The translations under genes and the position numbers were made by a program. DNA of 64,000 bases from the NCBI GenBank assembly GCA_020442165.1, contig JAGRKV010000051.1, positions 186,001 to 250,000 on the forward strand, read 5' to 3'. Below the pieces are notes generated by a model, which was not told where the DNA came from, made no database searches, and saw only the letters and a program-made list of their open reading frames with translations. Below, one piece after another: positions 7,964 through 16,764 of this stretch (the stretch's first letter is position 1; each line of letters begins with the position of its first letter). The DNA is from Hyphomicrobiaceae bacterium (GTDB lineage: Bacteria > Pseudomonadota > Alphaproteobacteria > Rhizobiales > Hyphomicrobiaceae).

Positions 7964-9196
7964 ATGCTGCTGCGCCGCCTGATTTCCGGCTCAATCGTTG
8001 TTGCTCTGGTGCTCGGCGCCGGTGTGACAGCGTTTGCTGGCCGCTATGTCAACCGGTCTGGCCTGGATGCGGGAAGCTTCGTGTGGAGCCCGACAGTCGC
8101 ACCTGCGGGGCCTGTTACCATCATCGTGACGCCTGCCGAGAAGTCAGTTCACGTTTATCGCGGTGGTGAGGAAATCGGCATTGCGACGATACCCGGCGGG
8201 GGCGGTTCCCAGTCCGGCATCTATCTGGTTATGGATCAGCGCATGCAGGAACAGGGTGGCCGTGAGCGGCCTGTTCTTACGTGGCGGGGACTGGAAGTGC
8301 TGCGGGAAGGCCCGCCGAACGAAGCATTTGTTGGCTCTCTTGAGGGTGACTTCGCAAAGCTCCTGTTTGCCGCCACCCACCGTGGCGTGGCCGTGATCGT
8401 TTCGCAGGTACGCTCGGAGCCGCAACTGTTCACGGCGCCTGGACCTTTCATCGATCCGATGGAAACAGGCAGCGTCAATCGTGTCGGACGGTTTGCAACG
8501 CCTGAGCTGCGCTCTCATTCCGGGCAAGCTGAAGTGCCGGGTGCCGAAGCGCGCTCCAGCAAGGGACAGACACGGAGCAAAGAGGCGGTTACGTCGCTGA
8601 CGTCTGTCATCCTCTCCCGAGCGGATCTTTCAGCTTATGTCATGAAGGATGGCCGGCTGGTTGACCGGCTGCCGATCACTGTCGACGAACCTACGCGGCC
8701 GTTCGGTTTGCACGCGGCTGTGCTCGTATCTCCAGGCAGCGAAGCTCGCGAAGCGCGATGGCTTGCGTTCGGTCTCGATGACGATGCAGGTGCCCCGCAT
8801 GTTGCCGGTGACGAGGCGGCTGCGGCAATGCGGCGTGTGCGATTTCTCGATCGCGGGCGGACTGCCGCGCTGGCGGGAGAGTTGCGGCCAGGGGCGGTAG
8901 TCGTGTTGATGGATGGGCATGGGCCTTCGGCAACGGAGGCGCCCCGGTTCGATGTCGCATTGCTGACTAGCGAACCGCTGCCGGACAGAAGCACGTCCAC
9001 TACTGCACCAGCACCTCCTCAGGCCATCACTGGTGGAGAAGGTGTTCGCACCCAGCAGCCAGCTAAGCAGCGTTCGGCTGTCAGTGCGGTGGATGCAGCG
9101 AAGTCGCGGTCATCGGCACGGCAAAAACCGGCACGCCGGCGTGGTCCGCTCGACCATCGTGAAAGCTGGCCACACAGCATGTACTGGCCCTATTGA
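7964..9196 (+). CDS. Exported protein with two degenerate YkuD (L,D-transpeptidase)-like segments
   Basis: 410 residues with an N-terminal signal anchor (about residues 5-26). Two segments resemble the first half of a YkuD domain: one about residues 47-82 (IIVTPAEKSVHVYRGG, then a GIY turn) and one about 212-245 (VILSRADLSAYVMKDG, then PTRPFG). Neither is followed by the HxxGC-R catalytic part, and the whole protein has no cysteine, so it cannot be a working L,D-transpeptidase. The last 75 residues are Ser/Ala/Arg-rich and end SMYWPY. A structural or cell-wall-binding role is possible. I do not recognise an established family. Confidence 0.7.
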   Translation: MLLRRLISGSIVVALVLGAGVTAFAGRYVNRSGLDAGSFVWSPTVAPAGPVTIIVTPAEKSVHVYRGGEEIGIATIPGGGGSQSGIYLVMDQRMQEQGGRERPVLTWRGLEVLREGPPNEAFVGSLEGDFAKLLFAATHRGVAVIVSQVRSEPQLFTAPGPFIDPMETGSVNRVGRFATPELRSHSGQAEVPGAEARSSKGQTRSKEAVTSLTSVILSRADLSAYVMKDGRLVDRLPITVDEPTRPFGLHAAVLVSPGSEAREARWLAFGLDDDAGAPHVAGDEAAAAMRRVRFLDRGRTAALAGELRPGAVVVLMDGHGPSATEAPRFDVALLTSEPLPDRSTSTTAPAPPQAITGGEGVRTQQPAKQRSAVSAVDAAKSRSSARQKPARRRGPLDHRESWPHSMYWPY

Positions 9197-9198
9197 TT

Positions 9199-9246
9199 TA
9201 GAGCGCGTTCATTTTCGATGGGATCGGGAACGCGCTCTATCCTTTT
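9199..9246 (+). terminator. Terminator after the YkuD-like gene
   Basis: Perfect 12-bp stem TAGAGCGCGTTC (9199-9210) / GAACGCGCTCTA (9228-9239), with a loop that can pair further (CGAT/ATCG), followed by TCCTTTT. It begins just after the stop of the upstream gene. Confidence 0.8.
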
Positions 9247-9289
9247 GTCATGGGCATGTTTTTTCGCTGAACCTCTGCTCACTTCAGCT

Positions 9290-9310
9290 AAGCATGCTCT
9301 AAGCATGCTT
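9290..9310. terminator. Hairpin at the 3' end of the coiled-coil gene
   Basis: AAGCATGC / GCATGCTT, an 8-bp perfect stem with a 5-base loop, touching the stop codon of the minus-strand gene. It has no long T-run on either strand. It may stop read-through of the convergent genes. Each arm is itself close to the 8-base palindrome AGCATGCT. Confidence 0.4.
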
Positions 9311-10653
9311 TATCGGGGTGCTAGTGCCGACAGATTTGTTGCGAGCCTAGCATCGAGTGCCGCCGTGAGCGCTTGCTCACCTGCTTGCGCCGCGATGCCT
9401 TCCGGCACGATCCAGGCGCGGTAGTCGCCAGCGTCGACAGCGTGCCTGCAGGACAATTTGCCATGCGCGATCTGGCAGGTCTCATCGATTGAAACGCGGC
9501 GTGCTTCGCGGCGGTCGTGCCTCAGCACGCGGAGGTCAATCGGCTGCATCCATGTCGTTGCGTGCCCGATCTCGACATCGCGGAAGACGCAGACGAGCTG
9601 GCTGCGGCAGGCACCCGCGCGCTCGCCAAGTGCAATGCCTGGACCAAAGCCCTTGGAACGGGTGACGCGGTGCGCTGGTGTGCCGGCGCCGGTGCTGATG
9701 TAGCAGCTGCCTTCGATGCAAAGCATCGGATCAGCGGTCTTGTTCCAGCGGCGGATGCCACGATTGCCGGGGACCATGACCAGGAGGACGGTTGCCTTGC
9801 CTGCTGCCTTACCGGTTGCCGCAGGCGGTGTAACCGCTGGCGAATGCGGTGTCGTAGATCCGGTGGCGATGCGGCTGGAGTCGCGGGCGGCCAGAAGCCT
9901 TGAGTGGCGCGCTTCCTCAACTTTTGCGGCGAGACGGGCCGTGCGATTGCGCAGGCGGTCGCGCGCTTGCGTAAGTGCGCGTTGCGCGGCTTCCCGATCT
10001 GCTGCGGCCTTATCAGCTGCCGCGCGATCTGCCGCTGCACGAGTGGCAGCCTCGGCCTCAGCATTGCGTCGCGCCTGTTCATCTTCGTGTGCGCGACGGG
10101 CTGCGCGGAGGCGCTCGGTCAGGCGCCGCGCTTCGTGCTCGCGCTGCTGGGTGAGTTGTTCGGCTTTGCGCTGTTCGGCTGCCTGCGCTTCTGCTGCTTT
10201 TGCCGCTGCCTTTCGCTCCTCTTCAGCGCGCTGCGCTTCGGCATTCGCCAGGGCCTCGGTGCGCTGCCGCTCAAGATTTTTTTTCGCTTCCTCAGCGCGT
10301 TTCAAGACCGCGGCCTGCTCGCGGGCGAGGTCGACCTTGTTGCGTTCCTCTGCTTCGGCACGGGCGCGTGCCAGCATTTCCTCTTCGTATGAGCGCTGCT
10401 GTTGGGCGGCGCGGAGCTCTGCTTCGTCGGCAGGTTCGGCCCCGGCCGTGCGCTTTTTGCTGGAGCTGGAATCGCGCTGCGGTGGTCGCGCGGCGGTTTC
10501 GGAGGCCTGGGAAAACTTTTCAGCGATTGCGTGTGCGGGATTTTGCGCTGGTCCGGCACTCGCATCAGGCGGCAAGACGGCAATGCCCGAAATGCTTGAA
10601 ACGCCTGAGATGACAAGTAGTAACCTGCGCATTGAAGGCGCATGCACGTTCAT
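9310..10653 (-). CDS. Exported TolA-like coiled-coil protein with six-cysteine C-terminal domain
   Basis: 447 residues from the ATG at 10653, which has GGAAG just upstream and starts a normal signal peptide (RRLLLVISGVSSISG, cut near DASA). Residues about 70-270 are an Ala/Glu/Arg/Gln-rich coiled coil like the TolA stalk. After a Pro/Thr-rich linker comes a folded domain of about 150 residues with cysteines in three pairs (CIEGSC, CRSQLVC, CQIAHGKLSC), fitting three disulphides in the periplasm. The domain resembles no family I can name with certainty; invasion-associated IalB-like proteins were considered. A long Ser/Arg/Ala frame on the opposite strand is a shadow of the repetitive coiled coil. 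Confidence 0.75.
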   Translation of the reverse strand: MNVHAPSMRRLLLVISGVSSISGIAVLPPDASAGPAQNPAHAIAEKFSQASETAARPPQRDSSSSKKRTAGAEPADEAELRAAQQQRSYEEEMLARARAEAEERNKVDLAREQAAVLKRAEEAKKNLERQRTEALANAEAQRAEEERKAAAKAAEAQAAEQRKAEQLTQQREHEARRLTERLRAARRAHEDEQARRNAEAEAATRAAADRAAADKAAADREAAQRALTQARDRLRNRTARLAAKVEEARHSRLLAARDSSRIATGSTTPHSPAVTPPAATGKAAGKATVLLVMVPGNRGIRRWNKTADPMLCIEGSCYISTGAGTPAHRVTRSKGFGPGIALGERAGACRSQLVCVFRDVEIGHATTWMQPIDLRVLRHDRREARRVSIDETCQIAHGKLSCRHAVDAGDYRAWIVPEGIAAQAGEQALTAALDARLATNLSALAPR

Positions 10654-10966
10654 GCTTCCGCGACGTTGACCCCGCCCGGCTGTCATCGATGCCTCCCAAC
10701 CCTTGTTGCGGCTTCACCGGCCTTGTTCAAATGCGCCGTTGGTCCACTCACCAACATTCGACCTCAATTCGGGCAATAAAGCGGTGCGAGGTTGAACACA
10801 GGCTGAATGGCGAGGGCGCTGCAACATCGCGCTCGTGCTGCTGCGGGTATGCAAGGGCATTTGTGTGCGGGCAAACGTCCGTGACTCGCGATCGCGACAG
10901 ATGGGGTGTTTCAAAAATCGGCTAAGGTGTTCGCATAGCTACGAGCCAATTCGGGCCCAACAACAG
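10654..10966. other. Intergenic region upstream of the coiled-coil gene
   Basis: 313 bases between two minus-strand genes. It should hold the promoter of the coiled-coil gene. I see no clear -35/-10 pair, terminator or small gene. Confidence 0.4.
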
Positions 10967-11887
10967 TCAGCGGGGCGCATCATGCTTCGTATGGCGGGCG
11001 ATGGCACCAAGCCCCTCGCGATAGGTTGGAAACTCGAGCCGAATTTGGAGATCCCGCTTCAATAGATCGTTGCGGACCTGCTTGTTCTCACCATAGAAGC
11101 TGCGCGCCATGGGCGAGAGGTCCGCATTCTCGAAGTCGATGGCGGGCGGCACGGGAGCGCCCAAAAGTTCGGCGGCGTAGGCGATGACGTCCTGAGGCGG
11201 TGCAGGCTCATCGTCGGTCACGTTGAGGATAGGTGCGCTGCCGCGTCCGCCCATCGATGCTTCAAGGACGCTGGCGATGTCAGCGACGTTAATACGGTTG
11301 AACCTTTGCCCCTCCTTGATGATGCGCCGCGCGCGGCCCGCGCGCACGGTGTCGATGGCGCTGCGGCCTGCGCCGTAAATGCCCGCCAACCGGAAGATGA
11401 CCAGGCGCTTGCCGGTTCGCTCCGCGAATGCCTGCCATTGCTGTTCAGCGGCGAGGCGGTACCTTGAGCGCTGGGATACGGGGGCGGGCGTTGTCGTTTC
11501 ATCCACCCAGGCTCCGTGGTGTTCGCCGTATACGCCGACTGTCGACAAGTAGCCGATCCAGCGCAGACGTGTGTTGCTGCCCAGAACATCACCAAAACTG
11601 TTGAGCACCGGATCGCCGGTGGCATCGGGTGGAATTGAGACAAGTATGTGAGTTGCCGCCTCCAGGCGCGAGAGCAACTTGGGGTCCTGGCCACCTTGCC
11701 CGCTCTTGCCGTCGAAGGTGAATGTCTCGGTGCCGTCGCTGGGCCGTTCATTCTCCGATACGGGAACGCGGGCGGTCCCCGATATGTGCCAGATGCCGCG
11801 ATCGAGCCGGCCAATCAGATGCCGCGCGCTGAAGCCAAGCCCGAAGCAGAACAGGGATGGCTGATCGGCTTGGAGGCGATCGTTCAT
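10967..11887 (-). CDS. NAD(P)-dependent SDR/epimerase, YeeZ-like
   Basis: 306 residues from the ATG at 11887, which overlaps the queG stop as ATGA. Extended SDR fold: a Rossmann-type FCFGLGFSARHL stretch near the N-terminus, the active-site-like LSTVGVYGEHHG with the YxxxK equivalent replaced around SRYRLAAEQQW, and a FRLAGIYGAGRS block. These proteins are annotated as NAD-dependent epimerases, and the substrate is unknown. Coupling to queG and the GST-like gene suggests one operon, but no shared pathway is evident. Longer frames starting inside queG are rejected. Confidence 0.8.
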   Translation of the reverse strand: MNDRLQADQPSLFCFGLGFSARHLIGRLDRGIWHISGTARVPVSENERPSDGTETFTFDGKSGQGGQDPKLLSRLEAATHILVSIPPDATGDPVLNSFGDVLGSNTRLRWIGYLSTVGVYGEHHGAWVDETTTPAPVSQRSRYRLAAEQQWQAFAERTGKRLVIFRLAGIYGAGRSAIDTVRAGRARRIIKEGQRFNRINVADIASVLEASMGGRGSAPILNVTDDEPAPPQDVIAYAAELLGAPVPPAIDFENADLSPMARSFYGENKQVRNDLLKRDLQIRLEFPTYREGLGAIARHTKHDAPR

Positions 11888-13101
11888 GTGTGACCGCCGG
11901 ATCTTTCCGCGTTCATATGTGACTCCGGTGTTGTGGTGTCCTCGACGGTCTTCAGCCATTCGGCTCTCACATCGCCGTCCGGTTCCTGACCGATCCGGTC
12001 ATCGCGTTCGCTGCGTACTGCAGCAGGTGTCGCGAGCATTGAGAGGGCCCAGACGGCCATTGCCCTGACGAGCGGCGAAGGATCGTCCAGCAACCGCATG
12101 ACATCGGGAAGATAGCAATCGTTGCCGCTGTTGGCGACGGCGATCAATACATTGCGCATGAAGCGGTCGCGCCCGGTGCGCTTGATGGGGGTGCCTGCGA
12201 AGCGGGACCTGAATGCGGCATCATCGAGTGTCAGTAGATGGGCAAGTGGCGGATTGTCTGTCTCCTCTCGCGCGGCAAAGCGATGCTCACGGGAAACCGC
12301 TGCATACTTGTTCCAGGGGCAGACTGCGAGACAGTCGTCGCAGCCGAAGACGCGGTTGCCGATTGGCTTGCGGAGTGCACGCGGAATGTGTCCCTTGTGT
12401 TCGATGGTGAGGTAGGCGATGCAGCGTCGCGCATCTAGCTCGTAGGGTGCGGGAAAGGCATCGGTCGGGCAGATGTCCAGGCATCGCGTGCAGCTGCCGC
12501 AGTGGTCGGCGTGATGCGCTGAGGCGGGCAGTTCGGCGGCGGTCATAATCGCGCCCAAGAACAGCCAGGAGCCGTGTGCGCGCGAGACGAGGTTGGTGTG
12601 CTTGCCCTGCCAGCCGAGTCCCGCGGTAGCGGCCAGGGGTTTTTCCATGAGAGGCGCTGTGTCGACGAAAACCTTCACGTCGGCTTGGGTGGCGCCTGCA
12701 ATCCACCGCGCAAGCTGTTTCAGGCGGCCTTTCAGGATGTCATGGTAATCCTTGCCGCGTGCATAGATGGAAAGAGCGGCGCGGTCGGGCGCGTTGAGGA
12801 TTTCGAGAGGATCTTCATCGGGCGCATAGCTTGTGCCCAGCATGATGATTGATCTTGCGCCGTTCCACAGAATTGCGGGATCGCGGCGGCGTTCGATATG
12901 CTCTGCCATCCAGTGCATATCGCCGTGATGGCCGAGTGTGATGTAGCGATCGAGTTTTGCTGGGGCGGCATAACTGGTGGCAGCTAGGGCATCTGGCGTC
13001 GTGACGCCCACTGCGTCGAAGCCAAGGCGCCTTGCCTCGCTTTCCAGCCGTGCGAGCAAGGTAGCGTCCGTTTTTTCCGGAGAGGCGTTATCCGGCTTCA
13101 T
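11884..13101 (-). CDS. queG: Epoxyqueuosine reductase
   Basis: 405 residues, within the family range for forms with a C-terminal HEAT-like extension. Two ferredoxin-type 4Fe-4S motifs are visible: CGSCTRCLDICP (about residues 201-212) and CDDCLAVCPW (about 251-260), matching the QueG arrangement. It uses cobalamin and two clusters to reduce epoxyqueuosine to queuosine in tRNA, the last step of Q synthesis. The gene lies between the GST-like gene (39-base gap) and the SDR (ATGA overlap), so it is probably co-transcribed with both. Confidence 0.93.
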   Translation of the reverse strand: MKPDNASPEKTDATLLARLESEARRLGFDAVGVTTPDALAATSYAAPAKLDRYITLGHHGDMHWMAEHIERRRDPAILWNGARSIIMLGTSYAPDEDPLEILNAPDRAALSIYARGKDYHDILKGRLKQLARWIAGATQADVKVFVDTAPLMEKPLAATAGLGWQGKHTNLVSRAHGSWLFLGAIMTAAELPASAHHADHCGSCTRCLDICPTDAFPAPYELDARRCIAYLTIEHKGHIPRALRKPIGNRVFGCDDCLAVCPWNKYAAVSREHRFAAREETDNPPLAHLLTLDDAAFRSRFAGTPIKRTGRDRFMRNVLIAVANSGNDCYLPDVMRLLDDPSPLVRAMAVWALSMLATPAAVRSERDDRIGQEPDGDVRAEWLKTVEDTTTPESHMNAERSGGHT

Positions 13102-13140
13102 TTGTCGGTTTGCCCGCGCGCCAGTGTTGCTGTCTCCATG

Positions 13141-13839
13141 TCAAAAATCGAGGTCGAAATAGTGCGCCGGTGGCGCAACACCGGAAATGCGGTCGGCAAG
13201 GAGCGGGCGGAAGGATGGCCGTGACTTGATGCGGGAATACCAGGTACGCGCTGGTTCATAGTCGTCCCAGGGGACTTCACCGAGGAAATCGAGACACGAA
13301 ATATGCGCGGCGGCTGCGAAATCCGCAAAGCTCAGTTCGTCGCCGGCGAGCCAGCGACGCTCGTGCGCGAGATAGGCAATGTAGCTCATGTGATAGCGCA
13401 GGTTCTGCCGCACGGCCCGCAGGATGGTGGCGTCAGGCGCGCTGGAAGCCGTCGCGGCCCGGTAAGCGCGATAGACACGTTCTTCCAGCATGTCGCGCGT
13501 GACGTCGCGAGCGAGCTTGCCGTGGAACCAGTCAACCAGACGACGGACCTCGGCGCGATCCTCGCGACTTCCGGGGAATAACGAAACGCTGCGGCCGGCG
13601 CCGTTCGCGGTCTTGAATTCCTCGGCAATATATTCGGAGATCGCGTAGCTGCCGCAGAGTATCGGCCCGCCCGAAAGCGACAGAACCGGCAATTCTCCGG
13701 AGGGGTTCATCGCCAGCAGTTCATCACGATATTCCCATGGCCGCTCTTCCCGGGTCTCGAAATCGATCTGCAACTCGTTCAGCACGAGGCGGATCGAGCG
13801 CGATTGCGGGCATAGCTTGAACTGGGTCAACGTGTGCAT
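13141..13839 (-). CDS. Glutathione S-transferase family protein, FzlA-like
   Basis: 232 residues from the ATG at 13839; the upstream extension in the same frame is Pro/Cys-rich noise. Thioredoxin-like N-terminal half (FKLCPQSRSIRLVLNEL, MNPSGELPVL) and an all-helical C-terminal half, as in GSTs. The tail PPAHYFDLDF resembles that of the alphaproteobacterial FzlA group, which lacks classical GST activity and binds FtsZ to regulate constriction. FzlA is my preferred reading from memory of the tail and of the alphaproteobacterial distribution, not a search result; a generic GST is the alternative. Confidence 0.65.
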   Translation of the reverse strand: MHTLTQFKLCPQSRSIRLVLNELQIDFETREERPWEYRDELLAMNPSGELPVLSLSGGPILCGSYAISEYIAEEFKTANGAGRSVSLFPGSREDRAEVRRLVDWFHGKLARDVTRDMLEERVYRAYRAATASSAPDATILRAVRQNLRYHMSYIAYLAHERRWLAGDELSFADFAAAAHISCLDFLGEVPWDDYEPARTWYSRIKSRPSFRPLLADRISGVAPPAHYFDLDF

Positions 13840-14206
13840 GGGCTGGGTGCAAAAGTGTTGTGACAGCGAATGTTTGCGGGGCGGGCCTCGGATTGCCGCG
13901 CGAGGGTCAGGCGAAAGCTTTGAGTCGGTTGCGGGACAACAGGGTGCAGGACAATCGGGCGGCAGATTACCACAGGTAGCCGGGGCCGGTTTTACCGACG
14001 ACATGTCGCAGCATGTGGCAGGCTTGTGTCATCTTCGCGGTGCAATTCCTGGTAAGAGACCTTTGAAAGCGGGCTGTTTTGTTTCGGCGCTGAACGGGAT
14101 AGGGGGATTTGATCCCGGTTCTGCCGTGCAGGCTTGCACTCAAGAGTGCCAATCGGCGCAGGTAGACAAGCGTTGCGCCAACCTCAAATCGTCGGAGACA
14201 TGAAAC
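13840..14206. other. Divergent intergenic region between the GST-like gene and uppP
   Basis: 367 bases between divergent genes, so promoters for both are expected. One small dyad GCACTC/GAGTGC at 14136-14149. No coding frame with plausible start or composition and no recognised RNA. Confidence 0.4.
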
Positions 14207-15028
14207 ATGCCGACCTGGCAAGTCGTCCTGCTGGGATTGCTCGAGGGACTGACCGAGTTCATTCCGGTTTCGTCCACAGGGCACGTCCTGCTGGCCGGAC
14301 ATTTCCTTGGCTTTCAATCGCCCGGCAAGACTTTCGAGGTGCTGATCCAACTTGGCGCGATCCTGGCGATCCTGTCCGTCTATGCGGGGCGTCTTCTCGA
14401 CTTAGCGATGGCGCTACCCAATGATGCGCGCTCGCGGCGGTTCGTCGGCGGAATTCTGCTGGCGTTTTTGCCTGCAGCCGTGATTGGCGCGTTGGGACAT
14501 TCCTTCATCAAGAGCGTGCTGTTCGAGACGCCGGTGCTTATCTGCGTCATGCTCATTCTGGGTGGGATCGTTCTGCTTGTTGTGGATCGGCTGCCGCTGC
14601 GCCCGGTCTATCACGACGTGATGGATTACCCGATGTCGCTGGCCTTCAAGATCGGGCTGTGCCAGTGCCTTGCAATGATCCCGGGTGTGTCGCGTTCGGG
14701 CTCGACGATCGTCGGTGCCATGCTGTTTGGAGCGGACAAGCGCTCGGCGGCGGAATTCTCGTTCTTCCTCGCCATGCCGACGATGGCAGGAGCGTTCGCC
14801 TATGATCTCTACAAGAACCGGGCGCTGCTCAACACGGATGAGGTAGCGAGCATTGCCTTGGGCTTTGCGGTTGCGTTCGTTAGCGGCGTTTTCGTCGTGA
14901 AATACCTGCTGGGCTTCGTCAGCCGGCATGGTTATGCGCTGTTTGGATGGTGGCGCATCATCGTTGGCGGGGTGGCGCTCGGCGCGCTGCTCGTTCTTGG
15001 TCAGCCAGTGGCGGCAGGCGCGGGATAG
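14207..15028 (+). CDS. uppP: Undecaprenyl-diphosphatase UppP/BacA
   Basis: 273 residues, full length. It shows the two family signatures: [14 protein letters not shown] (residues about 13-26) and [10 protein letters not shown] (about 161-170), which form the active site for removing the beta phosphate of undecaprenyl diphosphate. This recycles the lipid carrier for peptidoglycan and other polymers. About eight membrane segments. GGAGA lies 7-11 bases before the ATG. The gene is convergent with ptsN. Confidence 0.95.
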   Translation: MPTWQVVLLGLLEGLTEFIPVSSTGHVLLAGHFLGFQSPGKTFEVLIQLGAILAILSVYAGRLLDLAMALPNDARSRRFVGGILLAFLPAAVIGALGHSFIKSVLFETPVLICVMLILGGIVLLVVDRLPLRPVYHDVMDYPMSLAFKIGLCQCLAMIPGVSRSGSTIVGAMLFGADKRSAAEFSFFLAMPTMAGAFAYDLYKNRALLNTDEVASIALGFAVAFVSGVFVVKYLLGFVSRHGYALFGWWRIIVGGVALGALLVLGQPVAAGAG

Positions 15029-15069
15029 GTTGGCCGCGCGCAACGGTGCTATGCGGCCGCGGGATGTAT

Positions 15070-15534
15070 TCAGGCGGCGTGGGACGTGGCTGGCGATGTC
15101 AGCACATCACGGAGCGCTTCTGCATCTGGCGCCGTGCGCAGCTGCTCCAGCATTGCTGGGTCGCGGACAAGGCGAGAGATGCGCGCCAGCGCCTTCAAGT
15201 GATCGCCGCTCGCATGCTCAGGCGCGAGGAGCAGGAACACGAGGTCGACCGGCTCGCCGTCGGGAGCTTCAAAGTCGATAGGCGTTTCGATGCGGGCGAA
15301 GATGCAGATGATGGACTTCAAGGACCGGAACTTGACGTGAGGAATCGCGATGCCTCGGCCAAAGCCCGTCGAGCCCAATCGCTCGCGCTGGAGCAGGGCA
15401 TCGAAAATCTCGCGCTGCTCGATACCGCTGATATCGGAAGCGCGTTGGGCAAGCTCCTGAAGTGCCTGCTTCTTGCTCTTGGCCTTCAGCGCGGCGATGA
15501 CCCCATCGGGTGCCAGGAGATCACTTAGATCCAT
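15070..15534 (-). CDS. ptsN: Nitrogen-regulatory PTS IIA protein PtsN (EIIA-Ntr)
   Basis: 154 residues from the ATG at 15534 (MDLSDLLAPDGVI), the standard start; upstream residues in the same frame are not family-like. The phosphorylated histidine lies in GIAIPHVKF (about residue 66). EIIA-Ntr is the end acceptor of the PTS-Ntr phosphorelay and tunes potassium transport, nitrogen and PHB metabolism in alphaproteobacteria. It is the last gene of the lptB-rpoN-hpf-ptsN series on the minus strand, 280 bases after hpf. Confidence 0.93.
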   Translation of the reverse strand: MDLSDLLAPDGVIAALKAKSKKQALQELAQRASDISGIEQREIFDALLQRERLGSTGFGRGIAIPHVKFRSLKSIICIFARIETPIDFEAPDGEPVDLVFLLLAPEHASGDHLKALARISRLVRDPAMLEQLRTAPDAEALRDVLTSPATSHAA

Positions 15535-15814
15535 CGTTCGCGTCCCACCAAATAGAATTCCAATAGATCGGCACTTCCATTCTCTGGAATGCCGATCTCG
15601 ATACGTGAACCGTTTACGCACCCAAAGTCGTCAAAAACGGCTGCGATATGGCGGCGCATCCAACCGTTGCCAGTTTGCGGTTCTCGCGGCGACTTCAGCG
15701 CCGATAAACCGTTTCGGAAAATGCCCCGGCGCTCGGTGGCCCGTCAGGTACGTCCGAAAGCGTTCCATGTAAACTCAAGAAACATGCCAAACCTGCGGCG
15801 TTCCGTCAGGGGCG

Positions 15815-16426
15815 TTAACCACCCATGGCTGCGCCGACAACGCCTTGCGCTGCTTGTGCGGTCGGATCAATCCAGCCAATGTTCCCGTCGGGACGTCTAT
15901 ACACCACATTGAGGCCGCCGTGTGCAGCATTTCTAAATACCAGGAACTCATTTTCTGAAAGATCGAGCTGCATAACCGCCGCGCTGACCGTCAATTCGTG
16001 GATTCCGCGCTCTGCCTCGGCAATTATCATGGGGTGCTCGGCGGGCGCCTCGACTTCGTCGTCCTCGCCAACCTTTACTGTGTAGTCCCGCGCGGGAAGT
16101 TCGGCGCCGAAATGATCGGTATCCCGGCCGTTATGGTGGTTTTTCAGCCGGCGCTTGTAGCGGCGGACACGCTTTTCCAGACGTTCAACCGCGGCGTCTG
16201 CGCTGCCGTAGGCATCAGCGCCATCACCGTGCGCTTCCACAAGAAGACCTGTGCGCAATCTGATTGAACAGTTTGTACGAAAGTGCGCTTTTTCTTTCTC
16301 AAGGCGCACATGTCCAGAGATCTCAGGGCCGATATACTTTTCCAGAACTGTAGAAATCTTGTCGAGGATGTAAGCCTTATAGGCATCGCCTGCATCGACA
16401 TTCTTGCCAGTGACTTGAATCGTCAT
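15815..16426 (-). CDS. hpf: Ribosome hibernation promoting factor, long form
   Basis: 203 residues. The N-terminal HPF/YfiA domain (MTIQVTGKNVDAGDAYKAYI, basic ERLEKRVRRYKRRLKNHH near residues 75-95) binds the 30S decoding region. The C-terminal domain (ENEFLVFRNAAHGGLNVVYR) mediates dimerisation of 70S into 100S particles, which marks the long form. It inactivates ribosomes in stationary phase. It stands between rpoN and ptsN, the common proteobacterial order. Confidence 0.94.
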   Translation of the reverse strand: MTIQVTGKNVDAGDAYKAYILDKISTVLEKYIGPEISGHVRLEKEKAHFRTNCSIRLRTGLLVEAHGDGADAYGSADAAVERLEKRVRRYKRRLKNHHNGRDTDHFGAELPARDYTVKVGEDDEVEAPAEHPMIIAEAERGIHELTVSAAVMQLDLSENEFLVFRNAAHGGLNVVYRRPDGNIGWIDPTAQAAQGVVGAAMGG

Positions 16427-16764
16427 ATTTTGACCTGATCTCTGCTTTCACTTCTGGAAGGGGTATACGATAGGTCCCAAGCGCGACTTTGTGGCATCCC
16501 TTACAACACCGCATCGCATGGTCGCTATATTCGTTTTGGCACCCAATAGGTGCGGCGCGTAGTCGCGACTGTGCCTAAGACCTGTTGGCATCGCCTGCAA
16601 CCCTTAACAAGCGGGCTTCAGCAGGAAACGGTAAATCGCTGGTCGGCTCGCTGTCAAATCGTGACTTAACCAATTGAGGCTGGGCATCCGATAACGTCCA
16701 TTCTGTCAGCTTGCCCAAAATATGGGCAGGGCTAGACCGATCGTGCATCAGGCGTCAGCCAACA
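16427..16764. other. Intergenic region between rpoN and hpf
   Basis: 338 bases on the minus-strand path from rpoN to hpf, long enough for an independent hpf promoter. There is a small dyad GCACC/GGTGC near 16540. I looked for a sigma-54 promoter (TGGCAC-N5-TTGC) in both directions and found only the first half. No gene seen. Confidence 0.4.

Noticed and set aside
9716..10669. Long plus-strand frame, 317 codons, rich in Ser/Arg/Ala
   Set aside because: It is antisense to the repetitive coiled-coil gene, whose biased codons keep the other strand open; no start site or plausible fold.
16427..16764. Sigma-54 promoter near hpf
   Set aside because: TGGCAC occurs near 16536 but no GC-containing -12 element lies at the right distance on either strand.
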